Below are positions 23,717 to 31,364 of a stretch of 64,000 nucleotides of DNA, one piece after another. The DNA comes from Bradyrhizobium cajani (GTDB lineage: Bacteria; Pseudomonadota; Alphaproteobacteria; Rhizobiales; Xanthobacteraceae). Position numbers and translations under genes: made by a program. The notes under the pieces were generated by a model. The model was not told the DNA's origin. It did no database searches and saw only the letters and a program-made list of their open reading frames with translations. The stretch is from contig NZ_WQNE01000020.1 of NCBI RefSeq assembly GCF_009759665.1, positions 62,001-126,000 of the forward strand, given 5' to 3'. Position 1 is the first letter of the stretch, and every line of letters begins with the position of its first letter.

Positions 23717-23872
23717 TCACGCAGGCGGGCCTATCACGTCGTACTCGAATGCGACGCCTTCGGGGTCGTTTTCCTCGAACCACGTTTCCGCGGCGTCGAT
23801 GGTGGAGAAGACCTTGATGTGATCGATGTCGCCGACCTGTTTGGCGGTATTCACATAGACGAAGACGGTCAT
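23717..23872 (-). CDS. 51-residue WFEEN-type small protein
   Basis: From ATG 23,872: MTVFVYVNTAKQVGDIDHIK, then TIDAAETWFEENDPEGVAFE, ending near YDVIGPPA. This short alpha/beta protein type is frequent in Bradyrhizobium accessory DNA. Its start overlaps the stop of the upstream gene (ATGA). A frameshifted relative lies at 6050-6190. Confidence 0.65.
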   Translation of the reverse strand: MTVFVYVNTAKQVGDIDHIKVFSTIDAAETWFEENDPEGVAFEYDVIGPPA

Positions 23873-24165
23873 TGATTCCTCTTCAGCTTGCGCCGGCCCC
23901 AATGCGGTTCTTTTCCCTTCGGGTTTAACTCGGGGACAAAGTGTCGGTTCAACGCCCGTATGATGCCGATCCGGGCAAACATCGTCGGGCCGCCGCTTTC
24001 CGCCACCAGGATCAACGCTTCCATCGCGGCCTGCCATTCACGCGCGGCGTGCTCTTTCTTCGGCAGCGTGGCGATGTACTCGCCGGCATCGCGCAGCGTC
24101 AGGAGCTTGCGCCCGTCGACCTCAATCGGATCTTCGAAAGGCCGCCCCCAGCCCCGATTGCTCAT
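23869..24165 (-). CDS. hypothetical protein of rhizobial accessory type
   Basis: 98 residues: MSNRGWGRPFEDPIEVDGRK..., then LRDAGEYIATLPKKEHAAREW and AAMEALILVAESGGPTMFAR. I have seen this arrangement (F-x-D-P-I-x-x-x-G-R-x-L-x-T-L-x-D-A) as a conserved small protein in Bradyrhizobium and relatives. Coupled by ATGA overlaps to genes on both sides. Confidence 0.65.
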   Translation of the reverse strand: MSNRGWGRPFEDPIEVDGRKLLTLRDAGEYIATLPKKEHAAREWQAAMEALILVAESGGPTMFARIGIIRALNRHFVPELNPKGKEPHWGRRKLKRNQ

Positions 24166-24359
24166 TTAAGCTTCTCGTCGGGAACGAAATCCTCCGGCAT
24201 CTCCGGCACGTCGTCAGGATCCTCTGGATCAGTCCGATTGCATACCGGGCATGGCATGCCGGCACCACCGCATGTGCAGGCGCGCGGCCCCTCCCAAGGC
24301 CGGCCGGGATGGTTTTCGCAAACCCATCGGCAGTTGTCGCAACGCGCGCAGAACCTCAT
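24162..24359 (-). CDS. cysteine-rich small zinc-binding protein
   Basis: 65 residues with eight cysteines: MRFCARCDNCRWVCE, ACTCGGAGMPCPVC. The spacing fits a small double zinc-ribbon, a common type in rhizobial accessory regions. The C terminus is acidic/proline-rich. Overlaps both neighbours by four bases, so it is part of the coupled minus-strand operon. Confidence 0.68.
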   Translation of the reverse strand: MRFCARCDNCRWVCENHPGRPWEGPRACTCGGAGMPCPVCNRTDPEDPDDVPEMPEDFVPDEKLK

Positions 24360-24643
24360 CGGTGACCCATCGCCGCTATCGGCGGCCGGCCCGACCTGAA
24401 ATCCGGCCTGACCTCAGCCCCGCGCCGGCCGCAAGCGGTACAGGTAAAGCGGCCCTCGATGTCGGACAGCCGTACCGCATCAGGCCAGCAATCGGCGCTG
24501 ACGGCGACATGATGGCTGCACCTGTAATCGGCGCAATAGATCAGGACGCCGCGCAAGCCCATCTCGCGCATCTCGCCGAACGTGATTTTGACCGGCCGGC
24601 CGTCGGCGTACGTGGGCGTGTGGCGGCGGACAGGACGGGGCAT
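24356..24643 (-). CDS. zinc-ribbon-like hypothetical protein
   Basis: 95 residues. ITFGEMREMGLRGVLIYCAD is followed by CSHHVAVSADCW and, near the end, FTCTACGRRG; the cysteine/histidine pairs suggest one zinc site. Common in Bradyrhizobiaceae and related accessory genomes. It overlaps the downstream Cys-rich gene by ATGA. Confidence 0.66.
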   Translation of the reverse strand: MPRPVRRHTPTYADGRPVKITFGEMREMGLRGVLIYCADYRCSHHVAVSADCWPDAVRLSDIEGRFTCTACGRRGAEVRPDFRSGRPPIAAMGHR

Positions 24644-24747
24644 GCCGCCATCGAAGCGCGCCGGCGGCGAGAGTCAAATTATCAATCCCTAGGGCCGCAG
24701 AACGCGCGAGAGCTACTGCGCGTCGTGGGTGTGGAAGGTCCAGCCGC

Positions 24748-24843
24748 TCAATACTCGGCGTCGACGTCGCGTGTGACGTGCCTGAACCACACGACGCCGA
24801 GCACGACCAGCGCGAACACCACTGCCAACAGGATCCAGCCCAT
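24748..24843 (-). CDS. 31-residue membrane peptide
   Basis: ATG at 24,843 gives MGWILLAVVFALVVLGVVWF followed by a short charged tail (RHVTRDVDAEY). A single transmembrane helix with a polar C terminus, and not the composition of a shadow frame. First gene of the minus-strand operon next to attR. Confidence 0.5.
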   Translation of the reverse strand: MGWILLAVVFALVVLGVVWFRHVTRDVDAEY

Positions 24844-24907
24844 CTCACGCCCCCGATCCTGGACGCAGCGCCCGCCGCGAGCGCGGCAATCGATTTGCCA
24901 ACACGGC

Positions 24908-24915
24908 GCCCACAC
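24908..24915. promoter_or_regulatory. candidate integrase arm site near attR
   Basis: GCCCACAC, matching the three copies beside attL, about 50 bp inside the right attachment repeat. Positional inference only. Confidence 0.3.
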
Positions 24916-24963
24916 AGGGGAGATGAGAGGAGGGACGTTTGCAGGCTAAGTCTTTGATTTTGA

Positions 24964-25011
24964 TGGTGAGCGCGCTGGGGCTCGAACCCAGGACCCCGTG
25001 ATTAAAAGTCA
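24964..25011. other. attR, 48-bp repeat within tRNA-Lys
   Basis: Identical to attL at 8091-8138; the crossover presumably lies in or near the anticodon loop part, as for other tRNA-targeting tyrosine integrases. Confidence 0.92.
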
Positions 25012-25039
25012 CGTGCTCTACCGGCTGAGCTACGCGCTC
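24964..25039 (-). tRNA. tRNA-Lys (anticodon TTT)
   Basis: The minus strand folds as a canonical 76-nt tRNA: acceptor GAGCGCG with CGCGCTC, a D arm containing AGCTCAGCCGGTAGAGC, anticodon arm GTGACTTTTAATCAC with anticodon TTT, T arm with GGGTTCGAGCCCC, and an encoded CCA end (TGG at the right-reading end). Its 3' 48 bp are the integration target duplicated at 8091-8138. The element left the gene intact. Confidence 0.96.
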
Positions 25040-25359
25040 CCATGGCCGCTGATGGCTTTTCAGAGATCGCCATCGTCTTCGGTCATTTCGAGAAGCATGT
25101 CTTGCCGCCACTTGGCGTCGCGGGGAAAACCGGCTGTTTCCGGATCATGCTTTCGGCTCGCGCTGTGTAGGAGGCTGGGGCGCTGAGGTCAATAGTGCGG
25201 GTGGCTGCCAAAGTTCATGGCAGGGGCGGGGATTTGCTTGTGGTTTCCGTCGCTTAAGTTGCGATTCTCAACCTGATTGGTCGGCCGTCATCCACGCCGA
25301 AGAGCGGGTGGGCACCGGCACGAAGGGAGGACGCTGCCGGCTGAGCTCGGCCTGCATGG

Positions 25360-25460
25360 TTCGAGACGCCCGCCTTGGCGGGCTCCTCACCATGAGGGTC
25401 TAAAATCTCGCCGCAAACCCGACCTCATCCTGAGGGCCCGCCGTCGGCGGGCGTCTCGAA
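25360..25460. repeat. Bradyrhizobium-type dispersed palindrome
   Basis: TTCGAGACGCCCGCC (25,360-25,374) is the exact inverse of GGCGGGCGTCTCGAA (25,446-25,460); inside are the typical CTCATCCTGAGG / CACCATGAGGG pieces. It sits just past the 3' end of ndvB, where such elements often lie. Confidence 0.75.
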
Positions 25461-25486
25461 GGATACGCCGCGGGGCATTCGCCCCG

Positions 25487-28147
25487 TCAGTTCGTCTCCC
25501 GCCGGACCTCGCTCGGCACGGCCTGCGCCGTGCCGGGGGCCGGCAGGGCGACCGGGCGCAGGCCAATCAGTTCGGCGGTGCGGATCGCGCTGTCGCGCCA
25601 GAACTGGAACGAGTTGATGCGGCTGAGCTCGAGGATGGCGATCGCCACCGCCGCGAGGAACGGCAGGCTTTGCAGCACCAGGACGCCGGCGAAGATGTAG
25701 ATCTCGGTGATCTGCCGGAAACTGTTGGAGGCGATCAGCACGCCGGCGCCAATCACCAGCAGGGTGCCGATCACGGCTTCCCAGAACGCCTGGAACTCGA
25801 TCGACATCCGGGACAGGCCGCCCTTGGAGGTGCGCGCGAAGGCGATGTGCTCGGTGATCAGGCCCTGCGCGACGGCGCGCGAGACCGTCCACTGCACGCT
25901 CATCGCCGCGATCATGGCGCCCAGCATCTGGCCGGGCCTGATCGCGACGCGGGCGCGGTACATCGACAGGAAGTGCGCCAGCGAGACGATGAAGGCGCCG
26001 ATGATCGGCAGCGTCAGGATCTTGTCGGGGATGGCGATGTCGGCAAAGGCGACGATCGGCACCCAGACGAGGTTGAGCAGCGCCACGACCACGCCGAGGC
26101 TTTCGGCGCCCAGCCAGTTCAGCCAGCCGAGACCATATTCACGCTTCTGGTCGGGCGTCAGCCGGCTCTTCCCGGGCAGGAAGTGCCGCCAGTGCTTCTT
26201 TACGATCTGGAGGCCGCCATAGGCCCAGCGGTGGCGCTGCTTCTTGAACGCCTCGTAGGTGTCGGGGAGCAGGCCCTGGCCGTAGCGGTGGTTGGTGTAG
26301 TGGGTGGTCCAGCCGAGCTCCTGGATCGCAAGGCCGAGATCAGAGTCCTCGCAGATCGTGTCGGACGACCAGCCGCCGGCCATGTCCATCGCGGCGCGGC
26401 GGATCAGGCACATCGTGCCGTGCACGATGATGGCATTGGCCTCGTTGCGCTGGACCATGCCGATGTCGAAGAAGCCGGCATATTCGCCGTTCATGATGTA
26501 GTGCATGATCGACAGGTCGCCGTCGCGATGCTCCTGCGGCGCCTGCACGAGGCCGACGCGCGGATCTGCGAAGGCCGGCACCAGGTCCTTCAGCCAGTCG
26601 GGATCGACGACATAGTCGGCATCGAGGATGCCGATGATCTCGGCGTCCGCCGCCGTGCGGTCCATGGCGATGCGCAGCGCGCCGGCCTTGAAGCCCTGCA
26701 CCTTCTCGGCGTTGATGAACTTGAAGCGCTCACCGAGCGCGCGGCAGTGGTCCTGGATCGGCTGCCAGAAGGCGGGATCAGGCGTGTTGTTGATGATGAC
26801 CACGCATTCGTAGTTCGGATAGTTCAGCCGCGACAGCGCATCGAGCGTCTGCTTGAGCATCTCCACCGGCTCGAAATAGGCGGGGATGTGGATCGAGACC
26901 TTCGGGTAGTAATTCTCGGGCACGTTCTCCACCGGCTTGCCCTTGGCGAGCAGCCGCTGCGGCGACCGGCCGAAGGCGACCGCCGCGATCTCGTCGATGC
27001 GGGCCATCGCGATGAGAACGAGGGGAACAAGCAGGATCATGCCGAGCGTCAGCGCGAAGGCCGAGCCGAAGATGAAATAATGGCTGTTCCAGAACGCGAA
27101 CACGGTTGCGGCCCAGGCGCCGACGCCGTTGGCGGTTGCCGACAGCAGGAAGGCCTGTTTCGCGGTCGGCTTCTCCAGCCGCAGGATCGGCAGCGACAAG
27201 AGGATGCCGACCAGCAAGGCGATCGTCATCAGCTTCCAATAGTCGGGGTTCACGACCGGGCCGGTCCAGGCGAATTTCGGCTCGCGGCTGGCGTTGAGGA
27301 TGCCCCAGTAGGGGCCGACGCCACCTTCAAAGTACTTCCAGGGCTGATCGATCGCTTCGACGATGTTGTAGTCCATGCCGAGCGCTTCGGCGCGGACGAC
27401 GAAGTTACGCAGCGTCAGCGCCTGCTGGAAAGGACCGGGGTCTGCGTTGCGTAAGTTATAGCCCGCGCTCGGCCAGCCGAACTCGGCGATGACGATGCGC
27501 TTGCCCGGGAACTGGTTGCGCAAAAGGTTGTAGCGGTCCACGGCCTGATCGACCGCCTGGTCCGAGCGGAAGTTTTCCCAGTAGGGCAGCACGTGGGCGG
27601 CGATGAAGTCGACGTTGGAGGCAAGGTCGGGATTGTCGCGCCAGATGTTCCAGATCTCGCCGGTCGTGACGGGCACGCGGACCGAGCCCTTGACCTTCTT
27701 GATCATGTTGATGAGGTCTTCGACCTTCTGCTCGCCGCGGTAGATCACCTCGTTGCCGACCACGACGCCGACGACGTTGCTGTTCTTGCGGGCGAGCTCG
27801 ATCGCGGCCTTGATCTCGCGCTCGTTGCGGTCCGGGTCCTTGTCGATCCAGGCGCCGACGGTGACCTTGAGGCCGAACTCTGCGGCGATTGGTGGCACCA
27901 GCTCGTTGCCTTCCGTCGCAGAGTACGAGCGGATGGCACGCGTCATGGTGGAGAGTTTTTTCATGTCGGCGCGAATCTTGTCGGGATCGACATTGTTGTC
28001 CACGACATGGCCTGGTTCGAACGGAGTATAAGAGAGGCTCGGCAGCAGCCGATTGAAATCGGGAGCAGGCTGCTTGTCGCGCAAGACCCCCCAGAGGCCG
28101 GCGTGGAGCACGGACACGAGCAACAGAACGGCGGCGACAACGCGCAT
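25487..28147 (-). CDS. ndvB: cyclic beta-(1,3)-glucan synthase NdvB (GH17-GT2 fusion)
   Basis: 886 residues, close to the ~102 kDa reported for Bradyrhizobium NdvB. N-terminal signal anchor (VVAAVLLLVSVLHAGLW), then a GH17-like domain with a catalytic-type Glu in IVIAEFGWPSAGY near residue 220; membrane helices at ~305-400; a cytoplasmic GT2 domain with DADY near 510, the EDSDLG acid pair and the KKQRHRW (Q-x-x-R-W) motif near 637; further membrane helices to the end. It polymerises glucose from UDP-glucose into periplasmic cyclic glucan needed for hypo-osmotic growth and effective soybean nodulation. ndvD lies upstream on the same strand and ndvC diverges beyond. Confidence 0.93.
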   Translation of the reverse strand: MRVVAAVLLLVSVLHAGLWGVLRDKQPAPDFNRLLPSLSYTPFEPGHVVDNNVDPDKIRADMKKLSTMTRAIRSYSATEGNELVPPIAAEFGLKVTVGAWIDKDPDRNEREIKAAIELARKNSNVVGVVVGNEVIYRGEQKVEDLINMIKKVKGSVRVPVTTGEIWNIWRDNPDLASNVDFIAAHVLPYWENFRSDQAVDQAVDRYNLLRNQFPGKRIVIAEFGWPSAGYNLRNADPGPFQQALTLRNFVVRAEALGMDYNIVEAIDQPWKYFEGGVGPYWGILNASREPKFAWTGPVVNPDYWKLMTIALLVGILLSLPILRLEKPTAKQAFLLSATANGVGAWAATVFAFWNSHYFIFGSAFALTLGMILLVPLVLIAMARIDEIAAVAFGRSPQRLLAKGKPVENVPENYYPKVSIHIPAYFEPVEMLKQTLDALSRLNYPNYECVVIINNTPDPAFWQPIQDHCRALGERFKFINAEKVQGFKAGALRIAMDRTAADAEIIGILDADYVVDPDWLKDLVPAFADPRVGLVQAPQEHRDGDLSIMHYIMNGEYAGFFDIGMVQRNEANAIIVHGTMCLIRRAAMDMAGGWSSDTICEDSDLGLAIQELGWTTHYTNHRYGQGLLPDTYEAFKKQRHRWAYGGLQIVKKHWRHFLPGKSRLTPDQKREYGLGWLNWLGAESLGVVVALLNLVWVPIVAFADIAIPDKILTLPIIGAFIVSLAHFLSMYRARVAIRPGQMLGAMIAAMSVQWTVSRAVAQGLITEHIAFARTSKGGLSRMSIEFQAFWEAVIGTLLVIGAGVLIASNSFRQITEIYIFAGVLVLQSLPFLAAVAIAILELSRINSFQFWRDSAIRTAELIGLRPVALPAPGTAQAVPSEVRRETN

Positions 28148-28361
28148 CGCGGCTAAACCAAAAGGGGCTGAGGTGGCAGGGAAGCGGATCCGACCCCGAG
28201 ATCCGACCGAGTCCGCGGCAAATGGAGCATATCTCTGCCACGCGGTTTCACAACTGTCATGGCCTCATGTCCTTATGAGGGCATGGCCTTTTTGGAATGC
28301 GTGGCAGTGCCAACCGCGTCTATGGCCGATCGTTCCTGAACGATAGCTGAAACGGCCGCGG

Positions 28362-29042
28362 CTATTTCTGGGGAGCAGGCGACGGGCTTGCCGCAGGCGA
28401 GGGGCTCGCGGCCGGCTGCGGGGCTTGCGGATTGGCGGCGGCCGGCGCGGCTGGCTGGGAGGCCGCGGCGGCGGCCTGCTGCGGCTGCGCCGCCGGATTG
28501 ATCCAGCAAGCGTGCACCCGGCTGTCCAGGGTCTCGGCGACCTTGGGATCGATCTGGCCGCCGAAGCGGGTCAGGCAGCGGAACGCCGCCTGGATGTGGC
28601 CGCCGGGGCAGCCGAAGCGATCGTAGAGGTCGAGATGGCGGAACGCGGTATCGAGGTCATCCCGCCACATCAGCCGCACCACGCGCCGGCCGAGCCAGAC
28701 GCATTCGGGGTTGCCGGCCGGGCCGTTGATGACCTGGGCTGCTTCCGCGAATTCGTCGGTGCGGCGCTGGTTCTGGGCCGCGTCCTTCGCGGCGGCGTCG
28801 GCGGGCTGGGCAGGGGCGGCCTTGCCCTGGTCGGGAGCGGGGGTGCCGCTCTGGGCGGCGGCGCCGCCGAGGCCGGCCAGAATGAGAACGGAGGAGACGG
28901 CCAAGGTGGCGGCGAACTGCCGCAGGCCCGCATTTCGTAACTCGAACACCCGTTGCCGCATGAATTCCCCAATGTATCCGCTGGCCGCCCGCGTCAGGAT
29001 CCCGCGGACGCGGCGTGTGATGGCGTCCAAATGGGTCTCCAA
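28362..29042 (-). CDS. ndvD: NdvD, accessory protein for cyclic beta-glucan synthesis
   Basis: 226 residues (an internal ATG at 28,961 is an alternative). One hydrophobic segment (QFAATLAVSSVLILAGLGGAAA) near residue 45 acts as signal/anchor; the mature part has a Gln/Ala/Pro linker, a conserved core (GNPECVWLGRRVVRLMWRDD, DRFGCPGGHIQAAFRCLTRFG) with paired cysteines, and a long Ala/Pro/Ser tail. It lies between ndvB and ndvC, exactly where the published Bradyrhizobium ndvD (about 26 kDa, one transmembrane segment) lies. Mutants there lack glucan in vivo though membranes still make it in vitro, so the role is non-catalytic. Confidence 0.85.
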   Translation of the reverse strand: METHLDAITRRVRGILTRAASGYIGEFMRQRVFELRNAGLRQFAATLAVSSVLILAGLGGAAAQSGTPAPDQGKAAPAQPADAAAKDAAQNQRRTDEFAEAAQVINGPAGNPECVWLGRRVVRLMWRDDLDTAFRHLDLYDRFGCPGGHIQAAFRCLTRFGGQIDPKVAETLDSRVHACWINPAAQPQQAAAAASQPAAPAAANPQAPQPAASPSPAASPSPAPQK

Positions 29043-29244
29043 TGCGGCGGAAAAGTCTTTCCGAGTCCATGACCTGTATTTCGAATTTTGTCCAGCAAAG
29101 TCACGATGCTAGGCCCCGGTCGAACGGCCGCAGCCAAATTCCCCGGGGACGGGCCGATCGGCCCCGGGCCGCACCCGCACCGCCCCCCTTGGCAGATGGC
29201 GTGCGAGCAGGTAATCGACTGACCCTTCGCGGAGGACGGAACCG

Positions 29245-30861
29245 ATTTCTCTTCGTACGCCACTGGCGCTTCTGCTCGTCTCACTGGGTGCGATTGCTGC
29301 CGTGTGGTGGTGGCTGGCCACGCCAATCACACTCGCGCGCGCGCCGATCGATCCGGCCGACAAGGTCCAATGCGTCTCCTATGCGCCGTTCCGCGGCGAA
29401 CAGTCGCCGCTGAACGCGTGGACCCACATCGATGCCGACCAGATCGAGCAGGATCTGCGCCAGCTCAAAGAGATCACCGACTGCGTCCGCACCTATTCGA
29501 TGGAGAACGGGCTCGACCAGGTGCCGGCGGTTGCCGCCAAGGTCGGCGGGCTGAAGGTGCTCCAGGGCATCTGGCTCTCCAGCAACCGCACCAAGAATTT
29601 CGAGCAGATGGCGCTCGCCGTTCGCCTCACCAAGGAATTCCCCGCGATCATCACCGCGGTCATCGTCGGCAACGAGGTGCTGCTGCGCGGCGAGATGACG
29701 ACGGCGGACCTCGTCTCCCTGATCCGCTCGGTGAAGGCGCAGGTCAGCGTGCCCGTCACCTATGCCGACGTCTGGGAGTACTGGCTGAAGAACCGCGAGG
29801 TCTATGACGCCGTCGATTTCGTCACGATCCACATCCTGCCTTACTGGGAGGACTTCCCGGTGCGCGCGAAGTTCGCGGCCAGCCATGTCGTGGCGATCCG
29901 CGAGCGCATGGCGGTGGCGTTTCCGGGCAAGGAAATCCTGATCGGCGAAACCGGCTGGCCGAGCGAGGGGCGCATGCGCGACGGCGCGCTGCCCTCACGC
30001 ACCAATCAGGCGCGCGTCGTCTCGGAAATCCTCGGCCTTGCGAAAGCGCAGAAGTTCCGCGTCAACCTGATCGAGGCCTACGACCAGCCGTGGAAGCGCA
30101 GGCTGGAAGGCACCGTCGGCGGCTATTGGGGCCTGTTCGACTCGGTGCAGCGGAACCTGAAATATCCGCCGGGCGAGCCGATCAGCAATTTCCCGTACTG
30201 GAAATGGTACATGGGCGCGGGCATGGGCCTCAGCGTGCTGGTGTTCGCGGTCGCCGGCCTGACGCTGCGGCGCAGGCCCTGGACGCCGCGTTTCTCGGCC
30301 TGGCTCGGGGTCGGCATCTCGGCGACGACGGCAGGCATCCTGCTCGGGATCGGCGCCGACAAGATGTATTACGAGAGCTACGGCATCGGCGGCTGGCTGC
30401 TATGGGGCGCGCTGCTTCTCGCCGGCATCCTGTCGCCGATCTTCTGCGCGCAGGCGATGGTGATCGGCCGCAGCCTTCCGACCTTCCTCGATCTGCTCGG
30501 TCCGCGCGAGGGCCGTAAATGGTCGAAGCTCACCGCCGTGCTCGGCCTGACGCTGGCGGTGACCGCCTTGATCGCGGCGCAGACTGCGCTCGGCTTCGTG
30601 TTCGACCCGCGCTACCGCGACTTCCCCTACGCCTCGCTGACGATGGCGGTGGTGCCGTTCGCAATCCTGATGCTGAACCGGCCGCAGATCGGCCAGCGTC
30701 CGATCGCGGAGGCGGTATTCGCGGGCGTGCTGGCGCTGTCGGCCATCTATGTGCTGTTCAGCGAAGGCCGCGAGAACTGGCAGTCGCTATGGACATGCGC
30801 GATCTACCTGCTGTTCGCGCTCACGCTGTGGCGGGCGCGGGCCGAGCAAATCCAAGAATGA
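29245..30861 (+). CDS. ndvC: beta-(1,6)-glucan-related protein NdvC (GH17-like, membrane)
   Basis: The GH17-like domain (YAPFRGEQSPLNAWTHIDAD, VIVGNEVLLRG, ILIGETGWPSEGR near residue 235) is followed by about eight transmembrane helices. This fits the ~60-kDa NdvC needed for beta-1,6 linkages. The first GTG (29,302) falls inside the hydrophobic signal segment. Extending upstream, the frame reads ISLRTPLALLLVSLGAIAAV, and a perfect GGAGG (29,231-29,235) sits nine bases before an ATT at 29,245. I therefore propose an ATT start giving about 538 residues. Divergent from ndvD. Confidence 0.88.
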   Translation: MSLRTPLALLLVSLGAIAAVWWWLATPITLARAPIDPADKVQCVSYAPFRGEQSPLNAWTHIDADQIEQDLRQLKEITDCVRTYSMENGLDQVPAVAAKVGGLKVLQGIWLSSNRTKNFEQMALAVRLTKEFPAIITAVIVGNEVLLRGEMTTADLVSLIRSVKAQVSVPVTYADVWEYWLKNREVYDAVDFVTIHILPYWEDFPVRAKFAASHVVAIRERMAVAFPGKEILIGETGWPSEGRMRDGALPSRTNQARVVSEILGLAKAQKFRVNLIEAYDQPWKRRLEGTVGGYWGLFDSVQRNLKYPPGEPISNFPYWKWYMGAGMGLSVLVFAVAGLTLRRRPWTPRFSAWLGVGISATTAGILLGIGADKMYYESYGIGGWLLWGALLLAGILSPIFCAQAMVIGRSLPTFLDLLGPREGRKWSKLTAVLGLTLAVTALIAAQTALGFVFDPRYRDFPYASLTMAVVPFAILMLNRPQIGQRPIAEAVFAGVLALSAIYVLFSEGRENWQSLWTCAIYLLFALTLWRARAEQIQE

Positions 30862-31201
30862 GCACGCCGATCGCAAGGCCCGACAGCACGATATTGTAGA
30901 GCACGATGCCAAGGCCGGCGGCGATGATGCCGACGGTCAGGAGCACGATCGACGGCCGCATCAGGTTCAGCGTCGCAACCACCAGTGCGACGATGCCGAA
31001 CACCGAATTCTTGAACAGCACGGTCGAGACCGAGCGCGCCTTGCAGATCATGGTCTGAAGCCCGGCGTCGCAGGCGAGCGCGACCTGCGAGAGCTCGATC
31101 GCGAGATAGCGCACGTAAAGCGCGTAGCCGACGGTGGCGAAGCCGACGACGATCAGGAACTGCACCTGGTAGGGCGTGAGGCGAAAAGGCTTCTTTGTCA
31201 T
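30821..31201 (-). CDS. four-helix membrane protein, unknown
   Basis: 126 residues from ATG 31,201, with basic N terminus MTKKPFRLTPYQVQ and four hydrophobic segments (about residues 14-30, 62-80, 84-103, 105-122). A periplasmic loop between the first two carries two cysteines (ACDAGLQTMIC). Its 3' end overlaps the convergent ndvC end by 41 bp. Possibly associated with the glucan locus, but nothing in the sequence proves it. Confidence 0.7.
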   Translation of the reverse strand: MTKKPFRLTPYQVQFLIVVGFATVGYALYVRYLAIELSQVALACDAGLQTMICKARSVSTVLFKNSVFGIVALVVATLNLMRPSIVLLTVGIIAAGLGIVLYNIVLSGLAIGVLILGFARPAPATA

Positions 31202-31364
31202 GGGGGACAATATGCGCGGGATGGCGCGGGCGGGCAACAGGGCAGGCGAGGTTTATGTTGATCGCGAGCTCTTGACGCGATCGTCGAGGCGGCTGCGCGC
31301 GCCAGAAGATGCCGGCATTCACCGCGTTCAGGCGGCGGCGATTCCGTTCAGGATGGGCAAATGC

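Larger units (their letters stand above)
23206..23735. repeat. ~0.53-kb repeat shared with 5167-5730
   Basis: Island copy of the segment described at 5167-5730: micropeptide, terminator, 71-codon minus-strand gene and GCCGGTTCACGCAGGCGGGCC hairpin in identical order and orientation. Confidence 0.85.
8091..25011. mobile_element. 16.9-kb integrated element at tRNA-Lys, satellite-like island
   Basis: Perfect 48-bp direct repeats (8091-8138 and 24,964-25,011) bound the element; the right copy is the 3' part of an intact tRNA-Lys(UUU) gene, the left copy is an orphan 3' tRNA fragment next to the integrase. Cargo: integrase, AlpA-like excisionase candidate, PC4-like protein, RecA-fold ATPase, small terminase-like HTH pair, secreted tail-fibre-like proteins, Zn-ribbon protein and over a dozen small unknowns in overlapping chains. 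I see no capsid, portal, large terminase, lysis, relaxase or type IV secretion genes. That points to a phage satellite or a reduced prophage, not an ICE. Confidence 0.85.

Noticed and set aside
25277..27454. Very long plus-strand frame opposite ndvB
   Set aside because: Antisense shadow of the GT2/GH17 coding sequence; composition (Arg, His, Asp-rich repeats) is typical of such shadows.
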